Shown here piece after piece: positions 8,142 to 17,053 of a stretch of 64,000 bases of DNA. A program made the translations under genes and the position numbers. A model generated the notes under the pieces. That model saw nothing but the letters and a program-made list of their open reading frames with translations. It was not told the DNA's origin and did not search any database. Each line of letters begins with the position of its first letter. The stretch's first letter is position 1. This stretch comes from Anaerovibrio sp. JC8 (GTDB lineage: Bacteria > Bacillota > Negativicutes > Selenomonadales > Selenomonadaceae), in NCBI RefSeq assembly GCF_002100115.1, contig NZ_ANBM01000003.1, positions 124,001 through 188,000 on the forward strand, read 5' to 3'.

Positions 8142-8293
8142 GTATTTAACTTTTTCTCACACTCTAATAATTAATTGTTGTTTTAAATATTATTTATTAT
8201 TTAATGTAATATTATTCTTTGTTTTATATTTTATAAATTAATCGTTGTATTGTCAAAAAAATCTTTTATAGTCGCTACGACAAAAACATATTA

Positions 8294-8334
8294 AAAAAAC
8301 GGCAAATGCCCAAATATAGCATTTGCCGTTTTTT
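8294..8334 (-). terminator. Rho-independent terminator after the flavodoxin-like pair
   Basis: A perfect 16-base inverted repeat with core ACGGCAAATGC and a 9-base loop is followed by a T run on either strand. It lies 18 bases past the end of the gene at 8352-9008. Confidence 0.9.
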
Positions 8335-8351
8335 ATATTATCAACTTAATA

Positions 8352-9008
8352 TCATTTTTCCGTATAAGGCTTATAATCCAGTGGCTTGGTGCAGCCCCAT
8401 TTGGCGGCCACCTTTTGAAAGTTTTTACGCTGTATGGTTTTAAACATCAGTTTCAAGCACAGGCGCAGAGGGAGCGGAAAGATTTCCAGCCCAGTGAATT
8501 TACGGCATTCATCGGAAAAGAAATCGCCATTTTGAGCGAAAATCTGCCCCATTTTACGATAAGGCTCCGTAATTTTATCCCGTTCCTTGCCCTCAACGAA
8601 ACGTATGCCGAAATTGTCACCTTTTACCAGGGTTCCACCGTATTTGCACCCCAGCTGCCCGGCCAATAATCTTAAATAATTCTCACCGCAGCGAAGCTGG
8701 GCCCCTTCAGCAAAACCACTCTGTAAAATAAAGGACAACTGAGTATTTTCATTCTTGGGGGCAAGGCCTTCCAAAAACTCCATCAGCAGCCCTGGAACAC
8801 ACTCCACATAAAGAGGCAAGGCGATTATGATGTTATCATTTTCCCTAAAGGCTTCCCGGATTTTCTCCCAGTCCTTGCGGACAGAAATCTCATAAACCTC
8901 ACTGGAACAGCCACCCTCCTGAAGCCCGGCGGTGAACTTTTCCAATATCTTATCCGTATTGCTGAACTGCTTCACCCGTGGACTGCCGTTAATAATCAGT
9001 GCATGCAT
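8352..9008 (-). CDS. NAD(P)H-dependent FMN reductase-like (flavodoxin-fold) protein
   Basis: A 218-aa flavodoxin-fold protein. The N-terminus LIINGSPR (4-11) is the FMN-phosphate loop of the NADPH-dependent FMN reductase family, and IIIALPLYVECVPGLLMEFL (about 60-79) is the second conserved block. No cysteine cluster is present. It overlaps the end of the upstream flavodoxin-like gene by 13 bases, so the two are translationally coupled and may form a heteromeric redox pair. Substrate unknown. Confidence 0.78.
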   Translation of the reverse strand: MHALIINGSPRVKQFSNTDKILEKFTAGLQEGGCSSEVYEISVRKDWEKIREAFRENDNIIIALPLYVECVPGLLMEFLEGLAPKNENTQLSFILQSGFAEGAQLRCGENYLRLLAGQLGCKYGGTLVKGDNFGIRFVEGKERDKITEPYRKMGQIFAQNGDFFSDECRKFTGLEIFPLPLRLCLKLMFKTIQRKNFQKVAAKWGCTKPLDYKPYTEK

Positions 9009-9502
9009 TTTGCCGCCTCCTTTAACTCAGCCACAGGATAAGCCCCCAGGGATTTGCTGTCCAGATTATCGGTACACCTGTCCAGCCACTGCTGCAGATA
9101 GTTTCTGTTGGCTTCCCCCTGATAAATAATCCCAATATCCGTCCTCTTATCATAACGAAGTATATGCCGCATCTGGTCACCACGAAACTCAAGATAAATA
9201 CAGAGAATCGGCAGTATCCGATCAAAAACATTCTTCCCCTTATGGTTCAGAAAACCAAGAGCCGTATCAGAAATAACCCATAGCTGGTCTGCAGTAATTA
9301 TTTTCTGCATTATCCCTGCATAATCGTCATTAATGACACAAGTGCCGGGGTTCTTCAGCCAGCAATGACCACAGCCCATGCAATGGCTTATGTTCATATC
9401 AGCTGTATCAATGACTTCAAAATCTGTCTTTTTCTGATTAAGAAGCCCTTTTAATATTTCTGACATATTGCTATTTGAAGTCGTGTTTATGATAAGTACC
9501 AT
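8996..9502 (-). CDS. Flavodoxin-family protein with CxxCxxC motif
   Basis: A 168-aa flavodoxin-fold protein of the iron-sulfur flavoprotein/FMN reductase type. The cysteine motif CMGCGHCW is at 41-48, followed by GTC, as in many NAD(P)H-dependent oxidoreductases of anaerobes. It is short for the family, and the third cysteine spacing differs from the classic iron-sulfur flavoprotein, so cluster binding is uncertain. It is the first gene of the pair with the 218-aa flavodoxin-like protein. Confidence 0.75.
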   Translation of the reverse strand: MVLIINTTSNSNMSEILKGLLNQKKTDFEVIDTADMNISHCMGCGHCWLKNPGTCVINDDYAGIMQKIITADQLWVISDTALGFLNHKGKNVFDRILPILCIYLEFRGDQMRHILRYDKRTDIGIIYQGEANRNYLQQWLDRCTDNLDSKSLGAYPVAELKEAAKCMH

Positions 9503-9528
9503 AGCTCCTCCGCAATGCCATTAAAAAA

Positions 9529-10200
9529 TTACCCGAAAATCTGTCCTGGCAAGACTTTCTTTTCCTTATACGGGAACTGGGCCTCAAAGGCTTCCAGCTC
9601 CTCAGGATTTTCTTCGGCTACCATGTAGCCGGCTGGTGGAGTATATTCCCCCGTGATGCCAGATAAATAGCCTGGCTTTAATTCCTTGCAGAGGAAGAAT
9701 GATGCGTCCTCTCCCTCCGGCAGCCCATGATAGCGGATGCCAAATTCACTGGCGTAGGTAAAGCCGCTCTTGCCATAAAAATCAATATTTCCTTCAAAGC
9801 ACATGGCACCACAGCCCAGCTCTGCAGCTTGCTCAAGGCAATAATCAAGCAGCAGCTTTCCATAGCCCTGGCGCTTGTATTCGGGAGCAATAGAGATTGG
9901 TCCCATGGCCATTACCGGAATATTTTGCCCATTATCAGCCTTAATAATAGCCCGCATAAATATATTCTGGCCAATGAGTACGCCTCCCTTTTCCATAACA
10001 AAGTCCAGCTCTGGCACAAAATCAGCATTATCTCTCAGCTTATGCAGTACATAATGCTCCACACAGCCGGGACGGTACACATTCCAAAATGCTTCCCTAA
10101 CAAGGTTCTCCACAGCCCTATAGTCCTGCTGAGTCTCCCGACGAATAACTATATCTTTTTTATCCAATTTTCTCGCTTCTTTCTTTATACATATATTCAA
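9529..10200 (-). CDS. GNAT-family N-acetyltransferase
   Basis: A GNAT acetyltransferase of up to 223 aa. The acetyl-CoA-binding motif A is visible as GPISIAPEYKRQGYGKLLLD (100-119), followed by CFEGNIDFYGKSGF, a form common in predicted YhbS-like enzymes. The acceptor substrate is not known. The start is uncertain: the TTG at 10198-10200 overlaps the stop of the DUF3795 gene (TTGA) and has no clear ribosome site, while a second TTG at 10165-10167 would give a 212-aa protein that retains the whole domain. Confidence 0.82.
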   Translation of the reverse strand: MNICIKKEARKLDKKDIVIRRETQQDYRAVENLVREAFWNVYRPGCVEHYVLHKLRDNADFVPELDFVMEKGGVLIGQNIFMRAIIKADNGQNIPVMAMGPISIAPEYKRQGYGKLLLDYCLEQAAELGCGAMCFEGNIDFYGKSGFTYASEFGIRYHGLPEGEDASFFLCKELKPGYLSGITGEYTPPAGYMVAEENPEELEAFEAQFPYKEKKVLPGQIFG

Positions 10201-10553
10201 GTTTGCCCGTGCACAGTAGCACAGGCCTTCAAATTCTTCAAAGCGTCTGGATTGTTCTCAATAATTGCCCCCACCGTCTTGCATTCTTCCAGCTCCTGAC
10301 ACTCCCCACAATTGTTCATGTTCTTTTTCAGGGCACACTGACGAATTTCGCAATACTTCTCACAGTATATAAGCTTCACACCATCAGCACGACAGCCTTC
10401 ACAATTAATATGCTCTGGCTTGATAGGCGAATTGTACAGCTCACTCCAGGCCTTGGCGGTCTTTTCCCGCAGGGCATCGTCATTGTTGGCCGTAGCAATA
10501 TAGGCATCACATTGTTCACAATCTAGTCCGCAAAACGCAAGTAGCTCTTTCAT
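10197..10553 (-). CDS. DUF3795 cysteine-rich protein
   Basis: A 118-aa DUF3795 protein. It starts MKELLAFCGLDCEQCDAYIA and has repeated CxxC pairs (CEGC, CEKYC, CGEC) spread over its length, suggesting zinc or iron-sulfur binding. The ATG at 10551-10553 is used because AGGGGGAT lies just upstream; an in-frame extension to 10613 has no ribosome site. The function is unknown. Its stop overlaps the possible start of the acetyltransferase. Confidence 0.85.
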   Translation of the reverse strand: MKELLAFCGLDCEQCDAYIATANNDDALREKTAKAWSELYNSPIKPEHINCEGCRADGVKLIYCEKYCEIRQCALKKNMNNCGECQELEECKTVGAIIENNPDALKNLKACATVHGQT

Positions 10554-10594
10554 AAAAAATATCCCCCTATAATACACACTTTCATTTAATCCCT

Positions 10595-11188
10595 TTAATG
10601 GGTTCTCATCCAATCATCCAAAAACTTCATCTGCTCCTCTGTGTGGAACCAATGCTCACCCTTCTCCATAACCGTCAGCCCGGCCTTGTGCTTCTCGGCA
10701 AATTTCTCCATAGTTTCCCGGGAAGTAAGCTTATCCTCGCTGCCATACAGTATTCTTGTCGGCACATTCCAGCTGATGGGGTGGCTTCTCACATAGGAAA
10801 GATACTCCCAGGACAAATCCTCCCCAAACTCCGTGGATATGACCCCCTTGGCCTCCAGCTCGGCCTCCGTTACATTGGCCCACATCATCATATCCTCAAT
10901 GAGCCGTTCCATATTCACAATAGGCGAAATGAAATAGGCCTTCTGAACAAGTCCATCCAGATTTCCATTCATGCTGAAAAAGGCACCAATACTATTGGCC
11001 ACCAGTATTACATTGTCATACTGCGTTTTCAGCTTCTCCACGAAGGCCCTTATCTCTTTTCCCGTTTCCCAAGGTGCGCTGGTCTTATAATCCAGTCCCA
11101 CAACCTCAGCATCCGGGAACAGTGCCTTATAATGATTGGCCTCCGCTGCACTGCCGCCCTTTCCATGAACATACAATATTACAGTCAT
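10595..11188 (-). CDS. Alpha/beta-fold hydrolase
   Basis: A 197-aa small alpha/beta hydrolase. The opening MTVILYVHGKGGS gives the oxyanion-hole HG motif, ANSIGA at about 64-69 holds the nucleophilic serine, ILYGSEDKLT holds the acid residue, and GEHWFH near 178 the histidine, so a complete catalytic triad can be proposed. Short length and no cap domain suggest an esterase or acyl hydrolase of unknown substrate. It follows the racemase in the same direction. Confidence 0.83.
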   Translation of the reverse strand: MTVILYVHGKGGSAAEANHYKALFPDAEVVGLDYKTSAPWETGKEIRAFVEKLKTQYDNVILVANSIGAFFSMNGNLDGLVQKAYFISPIVNMERLIEDMMMWANVTEAELEAKGVISTEFGEDLSWEYLSYVRSHPISWNVPTRILYGSEDKLTSRETMEKFAEKHKAGLTVMEKGEHWFHTEEQMKFLDDWMRTH

Positions 11189-11254
11189 CCAATTCTCCCC
11201 TATTTATCAATGTATAAAAAATCATTCCCCCGATAAAAATGAGTTTCCCTGTGC

Positions 11255-11947
11255 TTAATCCTTCAAGGCCTTCAAGGCAGCCTCACGGGCATGAATCAGG
11301 GTAGTATCATATACCGGCAACACACTATCCTCAGCGGTTATCAGCATACCAATTTCCGTACAGCCAAGGATAACGCACTCTGCCCCCTGTGCCTTCATGG
11401 AAGCTATTATGCGCTGATACTCCTTGCGGGAGGACTCCATCACCTTTCCCAGGCACAGCTCGTCAAAAATAACGTCATTTACCAGCTCAATGTCCGCCTC
11501 ATCCGGTATCATTACCTCCAGACCAGCCTTTCTGAACCGTTCATGCAGAAAATCCTGGGTCATGGAGAACTTGGTCCCCAAAAAGCCCACCTTACACAGG
11601 CCATCCTCCTTTATCTTCTCTGCCGTAGTATCTGCAATGTGCAAAATCGGTATACTGATATTCTTCTCAATGTCAGGCACCAGCTTATGCATGGTATTGG
11701 TGGCGATAACAATATAGTCAGCTCCCGCATCCTCCAGCCGCTTGGCTGCCTCAGACAGGATTTTTGCATTTCCCGCCCAGTTGCCGGTGGACATATTCTC
11801 CTCCAGCTCCGCAAAGTCCACGTTGTACATCATTATCTTGGCACTGTGGTAGCCCCCCAGCTTCTCAACTATGGTCTTATTCAAAATCTCATAATATGTA
11901 ATGGTACTTTCCCAACTCATACCGCCTAATAATCCAATGGTCTTCAT
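11255..11947 (-). CDS. Aspartate/glutamate racemase family protein (YgeA-type)
   Basis: A 230-aa member of the Asp/Glu racemase family. The N-terminus MKTIGLLGGMSWEST is diagnostic. The second catalytic cysteine is present in LGCTEI (near 198), but the first position is threonine (ATNTMH, about 84-89), as in the E. coli YgeA type, which is reported to act as an L-Asp/Glu-specific enzyme with a Thr/Cys pair. The ATG at 11945-11947 is preceded by GGGAGGAA; an upstream in-frame start has no such site. Confidence 0.88.
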   Translation of the reverse strand: MKTIGLLGGMSWESTITYYEILNKTIVEKLGGYHSAKIMMYNVDFAELEENMSTGNWAGNAKILSEAAKRLEDAGADYIVIATNTMHKLVPDIEKNISIPILHIADTTAEKIKEDGLCKVGFLGTKFSMTQDFLHERFRKAGLEVMIPDEADIELVNDVIFDELCLGKVMESSRKEYQRIIASMKAQGAECVILGCTEIGMLITAEDSVLPVYDTTLIHAREAALKALKD

Positions 11948-11995
11948 AATTATTCCTCCCCAAAAACAAGCTATCACACTACTCGGCACAAGGTT

Positions 11996-12619
11996 TTACT
12001 TTCTGACCAGCTCACTAAAAATCTTATCCCGGTCAAATTCGCCGGTAATCAGCCCCGGAACTTCCTTGTAGGCCTTGCAGAGAGCCAGGCTCATTTCCGT
12101 AAACACACTGCTCATCTCCTTATCCGTATATGGACAATCATCGGTGACAATCAGGGTTGCAAAGCTAAATGCCACCAGCCACAGATTCTGAAAATAGCGG
12201 TCCGCCGTTGCGGCGTCCATATTATAAATTCTCATTATAGAATCCCGCACCAAATCCTGGGAAAACTTCAAAGCCTCCATGGCTCCGCCACAGGCTTCGC
12301 TTGGCTTGGTCAAAAACAGCAGCTTGTACAGCTCCGGCTCGTTCTGGGCAAAGCGGATATACTGCTGACCTACTCCAAGGAATGGGATAGGCCCTGCCAG
12401 TCCGGCCTCAACATACTCCTTATAGCAGACCTTGGCCTGCTGATGAACCTCACTCTTTAACTGCTCAATGGTATCAAACCAGGTAAAGATGGGACGGGTG
12501 GAAACATTCAGCTCCGCCGCCACCTCCCGGGCCGTCACAGCATTAATCCCCTTTTTGCGGGCCACATTCAGTGCCGCACTCACTATATCTTCCTTTTGAA
12601 ACTTCACTTTAGGTGGCAT
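11996..12619 (-). CDS. TetR/AcrR-family transcriptional regulator
   Basis: A 207-aa TetR-family repressor. The N-terminal helix-turn-helix covers about residues 8-52 (VTAREVAAELNVSTRPIFTW); the remaining helical domain would bind a ligand and dimerise. It is divergent from the CNNM/CorC-like gene and upstream of the racemase and hydrolase, which it may control. Two identical 11-bp boxes just downstream of its own -10 box are good candidates for its operator. Confidence 0.88.
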   Translation of the reverse strand: MPPKVKFQKEDIVSAALNVARKKGINAVTAREVAAELNVSTRPIFTWFDTIEQLKSEVHQQAKVCYKEYVEAGLAGPIPFLGVGQQYIRFAQNEPELYKLLFLTKPSEACGGAMEALKFSQDLVRDSIMRIYNMDAATADRYFQNLWLVAFSFATLIVTDDCPYTDKEMSSVFTEMSLALCKAYKEVPGLITGEFDRDKIFSELVRK

Positions 12620-12650
12620 ATAGTGCCTCTCTTTCTATCTCCAAAACTTT

Positions 12651-12711
12651 TGTTGCATAACTAATGTTGCATAACAATTATTATACTATTCCTTCTCTGC
12701 TTCCCTGTCAA
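12651..12711 (-). promoter_or_regulatory. TetR gene promoter with tandem operator-like repeats
   Basis: TTGACA (12706-12711) and TAGTAT (12683-12688) on the minus strand are 17 bases apart. Two copies of TGTTGCATAAC (12651-12661 and 12665-12675) follow the -10 box, 14 bases apart. Their position over the transcription start fits autorepression. For the divergent plus-strand gene the best boxes are TTGAAG at 12737 and TAGTAT at 12762, with a long 19-base spacer. Confidence 0.65.
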
Positions 12712-12801
12712 GGAAAATTTCTTGCTGAAAGTTACCTTGAAGTCACACTTTTATGTTAAAATAGTATACAAACTATTTATTCTAAAGGAAGTGTTGTTTT
12801 T

Positions 12802-14121
12802 TTGGATACCTATCACCCCACACTTATATTTGCCATAATCTTCGTTTTAATGCTGATTAATGTCTTTTTTGCCATGGCGGAAACTGCCCTGACAGAAAGC
12901 CATAAAAGCCGGCTGGAAAAAATGGTGGATGATAATGTCCCAGATGCCAAGGCAGCCTTGGAGCTGTACGAAGCTCCGGAATTAGCCTTCGTGGTCGTAC
13001 AGATTGGCATCACCCTGGTCAGCATCCTGATGGGTGTTGCCACCAGCGTGCTGCTTACCCCTGTTGTGGGCCAATATATCAGCTTTGTCCCATATCACGA
13101 ATGGGTTGCACTGCTGGCCAGCATTGTGGTGGTTACCTATTTCACCCTGCTTCTATCTGAATTCCTGCCAAACTCCATTGCCATGCGTCATCCTGAGCAG
13201 ACCCTTATTAATTGTCAGGGGACCCTGCGGACTTTGGTGAAAATCACCCGGCCATTTACGGCAATTCTCGAAACCTCTGCCAGCTTTTTCCTCAGCTTCT
13301 TTGGTATAAACCTAAAATATGAGGACGTGGTTACCGAGGACGAGGTAAAGGATCTGATTGAACAGGGTACAGAGGACGGTACCTTTGAGAAGACGGAGCA
13401 GGATCTGGTGGACCGGGTATTTCACATGAGTGACCAGACCGCCTACTCCCTTATGACACCAAGAACCCAGATGATGTGGCTGGATATCAATGACTCACTG
13501 CAGCACAATCTGGACCTTATCAAAAACTCCTCAGAGTACATTATCCCTGTGGGACGGGACAGCCTGGATGAGTTCTGCGGTGTTATCTACACCAAGGACC
13601 TTTTAAATGCCGCCTTAAACAACGAATCCCTGGAGCTGGAGCCCTTCATCAGAAAGCCGATGTTTATTCCCCGCTCCATGGAAACCTTCCGGGTGCTGGA
13701 GCAATTTAAGGAATCCGGCATTCACGAAGCAGTAGTCCTTGACGAATACGGCGGCGTAATCGGTTTCATTACCCTGCAGGATATACTCATTGAGCTTATT
13801 GGTGATACCAACAACGTAAACGAGCAGGAGCAGCTACAGATTGTACCAAAGGACGACAACGAATGGTACGTCGAGGGTATGTGCTCCATCGACGACTTCA
13901 AGGAAAAATTCGATATTGATGAGCTGCCGGAGGAAGAGCAGGATTATTACCAGACCATGGGCGGCTTCGTCACCTCCCTCTTTGGCTACATTCCAAAGAA
14001 GGGTGAAAAGGTGGAATGGGACGACTTTACCTTTGAAATCAGCCGTTTGGACAAGTACCGGGTGGACAAGATAATCTGCACCCGCAAGGTTGAGGAGCCT
14101 GCCACTGAGGAACCAACATAA
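12802..14121 (+). CDS. CNNM/CorC-family membrane protein with CBS domains (hemolysin-like)
   Basis: A 439-aa protein of the DUF21-CBS-CorC_HlyC architecture, related to CNNM/CorC magnesium or divalent-cation transport proteins and historically called hemolysin C. Three to four membrane segments lie in residues 1-150 (around 7-28, 55-80 and 95-125), two CBS domains in about 205-330, and the CorC_HlyC domain in about 345-430. The start is TTG at 12802 with AAGGAAG upstream; the next in-frame ATG is 17 codons in and would remove part of the first membrane segment. It is the only gene of its unit and ends at a strong terminator. Confidence 0.88.
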   Translation: MDTYHPTLIFAIIFVLMLINVFFAMAETALTESHKSRLEKMVDDNVPDAKAALELYEAPELAFVVVQIGITLVSILMGVATSVLLTPVVGQYISFVPYHEWVALLASIVVVTYFTLLLSEFLPNSIAMRHPEQTLINCQGTLRTLVKITRPFTAILETSASFFLSFFGINLKYEDVVTEDEVKDLIEQGTEDGTFEKTEQDLVDRVFHMSDQTAYSLMTPRTQMMWLDINDSLQHNLDLIKNSSEYIIPVGRDSLDEFCGVIYTKDLLNAALNNESLELEPFIRKPMFIPRSMETFRVLEQFKESGIHEAVVLDEYGGVIGFITLQDILIELIGDTNNVNEQEQLQIVPKDDNEWYVEGMCSIDDFKEKFDIDELPEEEQDYYQTMGGFVTSLFGYIPKKGEKVEWDDFTFEISRLDKYRVDKIICTRKVEEPATEEPT

Positions 14122-14146
14122 AATCTCCTGCCTTTAGGCAGATAAA

Positions 14147-14176
14147 AAAACGCTGGAGCGAAAACTCCAGCGTTTT
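14147..14176. terminator. Bidirectional terminator between convergent genes
   Basis: A perfect 12-base stem AAAACGCTGGAG/CTCCAGCGTTTT with a 6-base loop lies between the convergent CNNM-like and chemoreceptor genes; A and T runs flank it on both sides. Confidence 0.9.
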
Positions 14177-14213
14177 GTATTACAGGGATATTAATTTTAT
14201 TTGGCCACTACTG

Positions 14214-15932
14214 TCAGAATTGGAATTTCTGCAGGGAGGTCTGAAGCTCCTGAGCCAGATCAGCCAGAGACTGGCTGGCTGTAGCAATTTCAGTGGCAGA
14301 AGCACTCTGCTCCTCGGAAGCAGCAGAAACACTTTCCATTTCCTGAGATACCTCATCACCCTTGCCGGCAATGCGTACAGATTTCTCATTGATGTTCTTG
14401 GTATCCTCAGATACAGCATGGAGCTCTTCAATCATATTCTGAGCACGCTCTACTACACCATTAGAGGCTGCATTAATGGCCTGGAAGGTTTCACGGAGCT
14501 TCTCCACGGAGGCACTGCCTTCACGAACAGCATTGCTGCCCTTTTCCATGGAAGCAACTGCAGCATCTGTGTTATCCTGAATTCCCTTAATAAGGGCGGT
14601 AATCTGCTGGGCAGCATTCTGAGATTCCTCAGCCAGCTTTCTTACCTCCTCTGCTACAACGGCAAAGCCACGACCCTGCTCACCGGCACGGGCTGCCTCA
14701 ATGGCAGCATTCAAAGCTAACAGATTGGTCTGGCCTGCAATACCGGAAATGGTCTCCACAATCTGACCAATTTCCTGGGAGCTCTGTCCCAACTTATTAA
14801 CAGTGTCTGCAGACTCTCTTACTATAGCCTCCGCAGACAGAATCTGCTGAACAGCAAATTCAATGGCCCTGGTACCATCTTCAGCCTGATCGTTGGCAGA
14901 TTTAGCCTCGTTGGTTACAGCGCCTGCAGCAGTACCAAGATTCTCTACAGCCTCATTAGACTTATCTACAGAAGCCTTCATATCCTGCAGCAACTGCTGC
15001 TGTTCTATAACTGCACTGGCAGATGTGGTTACATTCTGAGCCACCTGATCAGAGGCCTGTGCTGACTGACCAGCGGAAGCTGTCAGCTCCTCGGAGCTTG
15101 CTGCCAGCTGTTCGGAAGAACGGCTGATCTGACGCATTAATTTATTAAGAGTACCACATACTTCATCAATGGATCTTTCCATGGCACCAAACTCATCGCC
15201 ACGATCTACACCATTGTTGTTAACACGGAAATCACCGTCACGCAGCTTATGGCAAATTCCCATCATCTTGTTAAGTGGAGAAGTTATTTCCTTGGTGATC
15301 CACATAACAACTACAACCAAAATCAACAAAGTAACAACACTGAGAATAATCATGTTGCGCTGAGCGGCATCACTTTCTTCATCATTGATTCTATCAATTT
15401 CTGCTGCGGCCTCGGCTGCCTCATCAGCAAGATTTGCCAAATCACTGGCTACAGTTGCTGCCAATTTGGAATTATTATCATATATTGCCTTACCTTCTTC
15501 AGGATTACCACTCTGGGACTGTTTTACAGAAGAATTGAGACCATCCTTGAACTTTGCCCAATCCTGAGCAGTTTTGGCATACTTTTCTGCAGTATCACCT
15601 ACACCACCTGAAGCCTTATTAAATGCTTCGAGATTTTCATCAGTGGTTTTAATAGCATCATCATACTTGCCCTGAAGCTCCTTCATACGAGCCGGATCAT
15701 CCTTGACGGTGGTCATAATAACCGTCATGGTCTGGGCGGAGCGCATCCCCTGGCGTGCATTGCCCAAATGCACAAGGCCAATTACATTCACATTGTACAA
15801 ATGTGTCATGTCATTTTGGGCCTTTTCCAAAGCTGTGAACCCAAAGAAGCTTATAATTGCCATTCCAATAGCTGAAATAACAGCCAAAATGAGCAGCTTA
15901 TAAGCTACCTTAATATTGTTCATAAAATTCAT
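14214..15932 (-). CDS. Methyl-accepting chemotaxis protein
   Basis: A 572-aa chemoreceptor. Membrane segments are at about 12-31 and 193-214, enclosing a four-helix-bundle sensor domain; a HAMP domain (about 215-267) and a long signalling coiled coil follow. The hairpin tip is recognisable by [20 protein letters not shown]. No C-terminal CheR-binding pentapeptide is seen. The ATG at 15930-15932 is chosen because GGGAGGATATT precedes it; a longer reading adds eight residues. The cell is therefore probably motile, though no flagellar structural genes are in the window. Ligand unknown. Confidence 0.95.
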   Translation of the reverse strand: MNFMNNIKVAYKLLILAVISAIGMAIISFFGFTALEKAQNDMTHLYNVNVIGLVHLGNARQGMRSAQTMTVIMTTVKDDPARMKELQGKYDDAIKTTDENLEAFNKASGGVGDTAEKYAKTAQDWAKFKDGLNSSVKQSQSGNPEEGKAIYDNNSKLAATVASDLANLADEAAEAAAEIDRINDEESDAAQRNMIILSVVTLLILVVVVMWITKEITSPLNKMMGICHKLRDGDFRVNNNGVDRGDEFGAMERSIDEVCGTLNKLMRQISRSSEQLAASSEELTASAGQSAQASDQVAQNVTTSASAVIEQQQLLQDMKASVDKSNEAVENLGTAAGAVTNEAKSANDQAEDGTRAIEFAVQQILSAEAIVRESADTVNKLGQSSQEIGQIVETISGIAGQTNLLALNAAIEAARAGEQGRGFAVVAEEVRKLAEESQNAAQQITALIKGIQDNTDAAVASMEKGSNAVREGSASVEKLRETFQAINAASNGVVERAQNMIEELHAVSEDTKNINEKSVRIAGKGDEVSQEMESVSAASEEQSASATEIATASQSLADLAQELQTSLQKFQF

Positions 15933-16122
15933 AACAATATCCTCCCTCTTTTCCACGATGCATTATTCTAATCCGCATCAATTAATAACAATTATTATTT
16001 TTCCATACAAAGTCAATACTATCATACCATATATCAACAGTCATGTTAATAATTATTATTCGTTAATAATAAATGATAATCCATTAATTTATTAAGGCAT
16101 TATGGAAAACTTTCAAATAAAT

Positions 16123-16154
16123 AAGGAGAAGAATCAAAATTAATTCTTCTCCTT
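16123..16154 (-). terminator. Terminator of the aroF-tyrA operon
   Basis: A perfect 12-base stem AAGGAGAAGAAT/ATTCTTCTCCTT with an 8-base loop lies five bases past the tyrA stop. The 160 bases between it and the chemoreceptor start are AT-rich; I see no clear promoter there. Confidence 0.8.
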
Positions 16155-16159
16155 TTATA

Positions 16160-17050
16160 TTAAATTAGCTCATACATATTTTTTGTCTGTTCCAAAATGC
16201 TGTCACGGCGCTTCTTGGAATCGGCGAAATAATCATGAACAGCCTGGCGGTCACCGCTTTCTATGGCCACTATTACCTCAGCCAAAATGCCCTGCAGGAG
16301 CTTCAGATGGTTGGTGATGGCCTCCTGATTGGTCATGCAGATATCCGCCCACATATCGGCGTTGGAGGATGCAATACGGGTAGTATCCTTAAATCCACCG
16401 CCGGCCAGCTTGAGGCAGGCGGCCATATCGCCGTGGCTGCGATTCAACAGGGTTACCAACGCCGCAGCGGCTACATGAGGTATATGGCTGATAACTGAAG
16501 CGCAACGGTCATGCTGGGCAATATCCAGGGTTTCCAAATCCGCCCCGGTAAGTCTTACCAAATCACAAATCTTATCGGTGGCCTCTTTAGGAGTCCCGGT
16601 ATTTTCCACTATTACATAGCATTTATTGACAAATAAATCCTTCTTGGCAGCAGTGACACCACTCATTTCACGGCCTGTCATTGGATGCCCCGCAACATAA
16701 TAGATATCCGGTGGCAGAATTTCCTTCAGGCTATGCCAGATAAACTGCTTGGTACTGCCCGCATCTGTAATGATGGCCCCACTTTTCAGGAATGGCAGCA
16801 TTTTCTCCACCATAGGCACCATCTGAAGCACCGGGGTACTGAGGAAGATCACATCTGCATCCTTCACCACTGCCTCCAGATCGCTGGAAGCAAAATCAAC
16901 GGCCCCCATTTCCATGGCCTTATCCATGGACTCCTGGGTACGGCACTGACCAGTTATGTAAATGTCATCTCCCATTTTGTCCTTTAGGCAAAGCCCCAGA
17001 GAACCACCTATAAGACCTACACCGATTATGGCAAGATTTAACTTGGCCAT
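16160..17050 (-). CDS. tyrA: Prephenate dehydrogenase
   Basis: A 296-aa prephenate (or arogenate) dehydrogenase, which oxidatively decarboxylates prephenate to 4-hydroxyphenylpyruvate for tyrosine synthesis. The NAD-binding GVGLIGGSLG is at 10-19, and GHPMTGRE and SHIPHV carry the family's conserved histidines. There is no C-terminal ACT domain, unlike Bacillus TyrA, so feedback control of this enzyme by tyrosine may be weak and replaced by the T-box upstream. A GGGAGGAA site overlaps the end of aroF, three bases separate the two genes, and translation is probably coupled. Confidence 0.93.
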   Translation of the reverse strand: MAKLNLAIIGVGLIGGSLGLCLKDKMGDDIYITGQCRTQESMDKAMEMGAVDFASSDLEAVVKDADVIFLSTPVLQMVPMVEKMLPFLKSGAIITDAGSTKQFIWHSLKEILPPDIYYVAGHPMTGREMSGVTAAKKDLFVNKCYVIVENTGTPKEATDKICDLVRLTGADLETLDIAQHDRCASVISHIPHVAAAALVTLLNRSHGDMAACLKLAGGGFKDTTRIASSNADMWADICMTNQEAITNHLKLLQGILAEVIVAIESGDRQAVHDYFADSKKRRDSILEQTKNMYELI

Positions 17051-17053
17051 TAA

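Noticed and set aside
8142-8293. AT-rich region with short direct repeats (ATTAATTGTTG and ATTAATCGTTG), considered as an attachment site or origin
   Set aside because: No integrase, replication gene or longer repeat is nearby; it is most simply an intergenic AT-rich spacer.
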